DNA of 9,790 nt from an uncultured Lentisphaeria bacterium (GTDB lineage Bacteria; Verrucomicrobiota; Lentisphaeria; Victivallales; Victivallaceae): the NCBI GenBank assembly GCA_937888615.1, contig CALABZ010000274.1, positions 1-9,790 on the forward strand, given 5' to 3'. Positions 8,447 through 9,790 of the stretch are shown piece after piece. Numbering within the stretch: position 1 is the stretch's first letter; each line of letters begins with the position of its first letter. The notes under the pieces were generated by a model. It was not told where the DNA came from. It saw only the letters and a program-made list of their open reading frames with translations, and did not search any database. Position numbers and translations under genes: made by a program.

Positions 8447-8461
8447 ATGTTACTGTAACAT
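8447..8461. promoter_or_regulatory. Perfect 15-bp dyad operator (ATGTTAC-T-GTAACAT)
   Basis: Bases 8447-8461 form a perfect inverted repeat about a single central base. The dyad abuts the -10 box of the regulator promoter and covers the predicted transcription start, about 30 bases before the ATG at 8417. This is the classic position of an autorepressor site. It differs from typical LacI-family operators, which are even-centred on CG. Confidence 0.6.
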
Positions 8462-8489
8462 ATTATAATACTAATCCCGAAATTGTCAA
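8462..8489 (-). promoter_or_regulatory. Consensus sigma-70 promoter of the LacI-family gene
   Basis: On the minus strand TTGACA (8484-8489) and TATAAT (8462-8467) are separated by 16 bases. Both boxes are perfect consensus. The strength of the promoter fits control by a repressor bound to the adjacent dyad. Confidence 0.75.
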
Positions 8490-8858
8490 GCTCTGAAATT
8501 ATTTCCCGGCGAAAAATCTCAAAAAAAGCGCGCCGAATTATTTGTTTAAGCGAAGTTTCCAGTTTTTAGTTGCACTTGAAATTTATTGTCTCGCCAATTA
8601 ACTAACTTGCATATCTTACGGTTTCGGCATGAAATAATTTTCTGATACGTTCCGACTGTTCTGCTATTTTGTCCATATGTACCCCGACGAACTGATGAAT
8701 AGTGACTTAACCATAGAAACGGTGGGCATACTGCAGTTCGAACGTGGTGTAACTTCTCATTTTTCACACTCCTATTGGTTGCGGAATTAAGCCTTTCTTT
8801 TTTGGCAAAACTCCATTTTTATTTGTTTTTTCCCGAAAACGGGCTTTCGGTTCAAAGT
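8490..8858. other. Gene-poor interval between perR and the LacI-family gene
   Basis: No convincing full gene is visible in these 369 bases. Just past the perR stop two mutually exclusive small hairpins occur (CCCG-AAAA-CGGG at 8832-8843; CCGAAA pairing with TTTCGG at 8833-8850), but no T-run follows on the minus strand, so they are not a clear terminator. The only start signal is a GGAG before ATG 8760, leading to a 17-codon frame described separately. The region is AT-rich and may hold decayed sequence. Confidence 0.5.
8707..8760 (-). other. 17-codon reading frame or gene remnant after perR
   Basis: A good GGAG lies eight bases before ATG 8760, and the frame reads MRSYTTFELQYAHRFYG before a TAA. 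The same frame continues for 34 more codons (to a TAG at 8602-8604) after that single stop, reading HMDKIAEQSERIRKLFHAE among others. The F-E-x-x-Y-A-H-R-F pattern is faintly like the N-terminus of 6-pyruvoyl-tetrahydropterin synthase/QueD proteins, but the zinc-ligand LHGH part is absent. It may be the stub of a deleted gene, or a short expressed peptide; the evidence is weak for both. Confidence 0.22.
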
Positions 8859-9299
8859 TCAATCTTCATTCTTTTTACCTGCCGAGGCTTTTGCACAATC
8901 CTCGCAAATCCCGACAACTCGGTATTCCCAATGATGAGCCTTCCCCGGAACCGGGATATGGGACAACATTTTCTTCTCCGGCAAATCGAAATCAAAGATA
9001 TTCCCGCATTTCTCGCAAATAAAATGTCCGTGGAGCGAAGTCTGACTGTCATAGCGGGCACGTTCAATCTGGTCCAGGCGGTTCAAAATTCCAATGTTGG
9101 AAAATTCGTTCAGAATGCGATAAATACTCTCCCGTGTTACTGATGGCAAGTTTTTTCGAACGGCTGACCAGACGGTGTCGACGTTGGGGTGAGAAAGATT
9201 GCTATGTATGAACTCGTAGACGGCAAGCCGCTGCGGAGTGCATTTCAAACCGTTCTTTCGGCAAATTTCCTTAAGTTCCTGATGTCTTTCGTTTATCAT
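8859..9299 (-). CDS. perR: PerR-type Fur-family peroxide-sensing repressor
   Basis: The protein has 146 residues when started at ATG 9299. The frame extends to 9368, but that would cover the promoter, so the shorter start is preferred; GTG 9314 in the same frame is an alternative, and neither has a clear ribosome binding site. Residues about 7-80 are the winged helix (CTPQRLAVYEF, SVTRESIYRILNEF). The structural zinc site has two CxxC pairs, C95/C98 and C132/C135. The regulatory metal site is H37, D84, H90, H92 and D103, which line up almost number for number with H37, D85, H91, H93 and D104 of Bacillus subtilis PerR. In that protein, iron-catalysed oxidation of the His residues releases DNA. 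This match also supports the chosen start. Expected targets are peroxide-defence genes; none is present in the window. A Per-box-like site on its promoter suggests autoregulation. Confidence 0.85.
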   Translation of the reverse strand: MINERHQELKEICRKNGLKCTPQRLAVYEFIHSNLSHPNVDTVWSAVRKNLPSVTRESIYRILNEFSNIGILNRLDQIERARYDSQTSLHGHFICEKCGNIFDFDLPEKKMLSHIPVPGKAHHWEYRVVGICEDCAKASAGKKNED

Positions 9300-9332
9300 T
9301 TTATTCAAAGCCACAGTTTTATTTCTGTCAAA

Positions 9333-9368
9333 TCTAAATAAATATAACACGGATTTACGAAAAGTCAA
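9333..9368 (-). promoter_or_regulatory. perR promoter with overlapping Per-box-like site
   Basis: TTGACT (9363-9368) and TATATT (9341-9346) on the minus strand are 16 bases apart, and transcription would start near 9334. The minus-strand sequence TTATATTTATTTAGA (9333-9347) matches the Per-box consensus TTATAATnATTATAA at about 11 of 14 specified positions and covers the -10 box. This is where an autorepressing Fur/PerR protein would bind. Confidence 0.5.
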
Positions 9369-9481
9369 ATGTTGGGCGTTTTCGAAAATTTTATCGCGAC
9401 AGCAGATTGCAACCGCTGTTCCCGTGTCATGCGCTTACGGCGTGGAGTATTATTCGTTTTTTCTTTTTTGCCATTTGCCAC
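9365..9481 (-). other. Possible frameshifted remnant of a small basic protein gene
   Basis: GGAAG lies six bases before ATG 9474, whose frame reads MAKKKKRIILHAVSA and then stops (TGA 9429-9431). A second frame, entered after the A-rich tract that encodes the lysines, reads NNTPRRKRMTREQRLQSAVAI and ends at 9365. Joining the two would give a lysine-rich start followed by RMTREQRLQSA, which looks more like protein than either piece alone. I read this as the stub of a small gene broken by a homopolymer frameshift and a downstream deletion. TTGCAA and TATGTT, 17 bases apart upstream, could be its promoter. Identity is not established. Confidence 0.25.
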
Positions 9482-9790
9482 TTCCAGAACTTATCTTTTG
9501 GGACATTAATTCGGTAAAACAACATATAATGCGAGCGGGTGATTTGCAACAATCCCCGAATTTGATTTTTTTCGGATTTTCTGACTTCGATTGAATTTGG
9601 ATTTTTTCCCGGATCTGCCGCCACCGCTTCAGCAAAAGCTCGAATCCGAGAACAATTTTCCGCAATGGGAGGAAAGAAAACCCGGCCTGCCGCCAGTGCC
9701 GACTTTCAGGCGGAAAGGAATTGGGTGGGGAAGGCGTTTTTGACGTGCAGACCGGGTTTTCAAGTTTTATGCGGATTGAGAAAGAGAGCC
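9482..9790. other. Right-end region without a supported gene
   Basis: Frames are open on both strands here (minus to a stop at 9450, plus from ATG 9665 to the edge), but neither has a ribosome binding site or recognisable motifs. The region carries imperfect tandem repeats (9558-9583 and 9593-9617), recurrences of the motif CCCGG-CTGC, and a 14-bp inverted-repeat pair. It may include the 3' flank of a gene lying beyond the window. Confidence 0.4.
9677..9760 (-). repeat. 84-bp element bounded by 14-bp inverted repeats, possible RNA hairpin or terminator
   Basis: The arms are 9677-9690 (AAAACCCGGCCTGC) and 9747-9760 (GCAGACCGGGTTTT). They pair at 13 of 14 positions; in a minus-strand RNA the odd pair becomes a G-U wobble, whereas in plus-strand RNA it is an A-C mismatch, so the minus strand is the better structured RNA. 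Inside, CGCC and GGCG can form another stem abutting the outer one. The 3' arm on the minus strand ends in GGGTTTTCTTTCC, which is terminator-like for a gene entering from the right. A small palindromic repeat or the ends of a miniature mobile element are alternatives. Confidence 0.45.

Noticed and set aside
8736..8743. GTTCGAAC resembling a tRNA T-loop
   Set aside because: The flanking bases do not form a T-stem and no acceptor or anticodon arm can be built around it.
8546..8767. Minus-strand frame of 73 codons starting with GTG
   Set aside because: Only one base separates GGAG from the GTG, and the product (Arg/Cys-rich, no motif) looks random.
8832..8850. Hairpins CCCG-AAAA-CGGG and CCGAAA/TTTCGG after perR
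   Set aside because: The minus-strand transcript continues with A residues rather than U residues, so a terminator call is not supported.
9450..9790. Minus-strand frame open from the right edge to a stop at 9450
   Set aside because: It runs through the inverted-repeat element and tandem repeats and shows no family motif; it could be the end of an outside gene, but nothing supports that.
9665..9790. Plus-strand frame from ATG 9665 to the right edge
   Set aside because: It has no ribosome binding site, runs through the inverted repeat, and 42 codons without a motif are not enough for a call.
1..9790. CRISPR arrays, transposase genes, rRNA or tRNA genes
   Set aside because: No regularly spaced repeats, no transposase motifs and no conserved RNA-gene cores were seen on either strand.

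Overview
All well-supported genes lie on the minus strand, so transcription runs from right to left. The best guess for the host is a member of the Lentisphaerota (Victivallis-like) or a close PVC relative. The clue is a pseudopilin with a FTLIELLVVIAII N-terminus and a C-terminal H-X9-DG motif, sitting beside a LacI-type regulator and large glycoside hydrolases. That combination is typical of glycan-degradation loci in this group. The assignment is an inference from gene content; there is no rRNA or other marker here.

Layout in the direction of transcription. (1) 9790-9369 holds no convincing gene. It contains a possible frameshifted small-gene remnant (9365-9481), an 84-bp element bounded by 14-bp inverted repeats (9677-9760) and short imperfect repeats. 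(2) 9299-8859 is a PerR-type Fur-family peroxide sensor with all expected metal ligands and a Per-box-like site on its own promoter. (3) 8858-8490 is a gene-poor stretch with one 17-codon reading frame behind a good ribosome binding site. (4) 8417-7356 is a LacI-family repressor with a near-consensus promoter and a perfect 15-bp odd-centred dyad touching its -10 box. (5) 7256-6543 is the pseudopilin. (6) 6422-3729 is a secreted GH123/DUF4091-type hydrolase of 897 residues, followed by an intrinsic terminator. (7) 3691-2444 is a second GH123/DUF4091 frame that has lost about 457 N-terminal residues, its signal peptide and any visible start signals. (8) 2276 to beyond base 1 is a cytoplasmic alpha-L-rhamnosidase-like protein (GH78-type architecture) with its own strong promoter, cut by the window edge.

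Taken together, genes 4-8 look like a small regulated glycan-utilisation locus: a sugar-responsive repressor, a surface or secretion-associated pseudopilin, a secreted endo- or exo-acting GH123 enzyme (the characterised family members release N-acetylgalactosamine), and an intracellular rhamnosidase-like enzyme acting on imported oligosaccharides. The perR gene is a separate oxidative-stress unit. The most distinctive signals are the odd-centred LacI operator with an unusual hinge, the truncated second GH123 directly behind a terminator, the rhamnosidase-like protein lacking the usual catalytic-motif wording, and the 84-bp inverted-repeat element at the right end.
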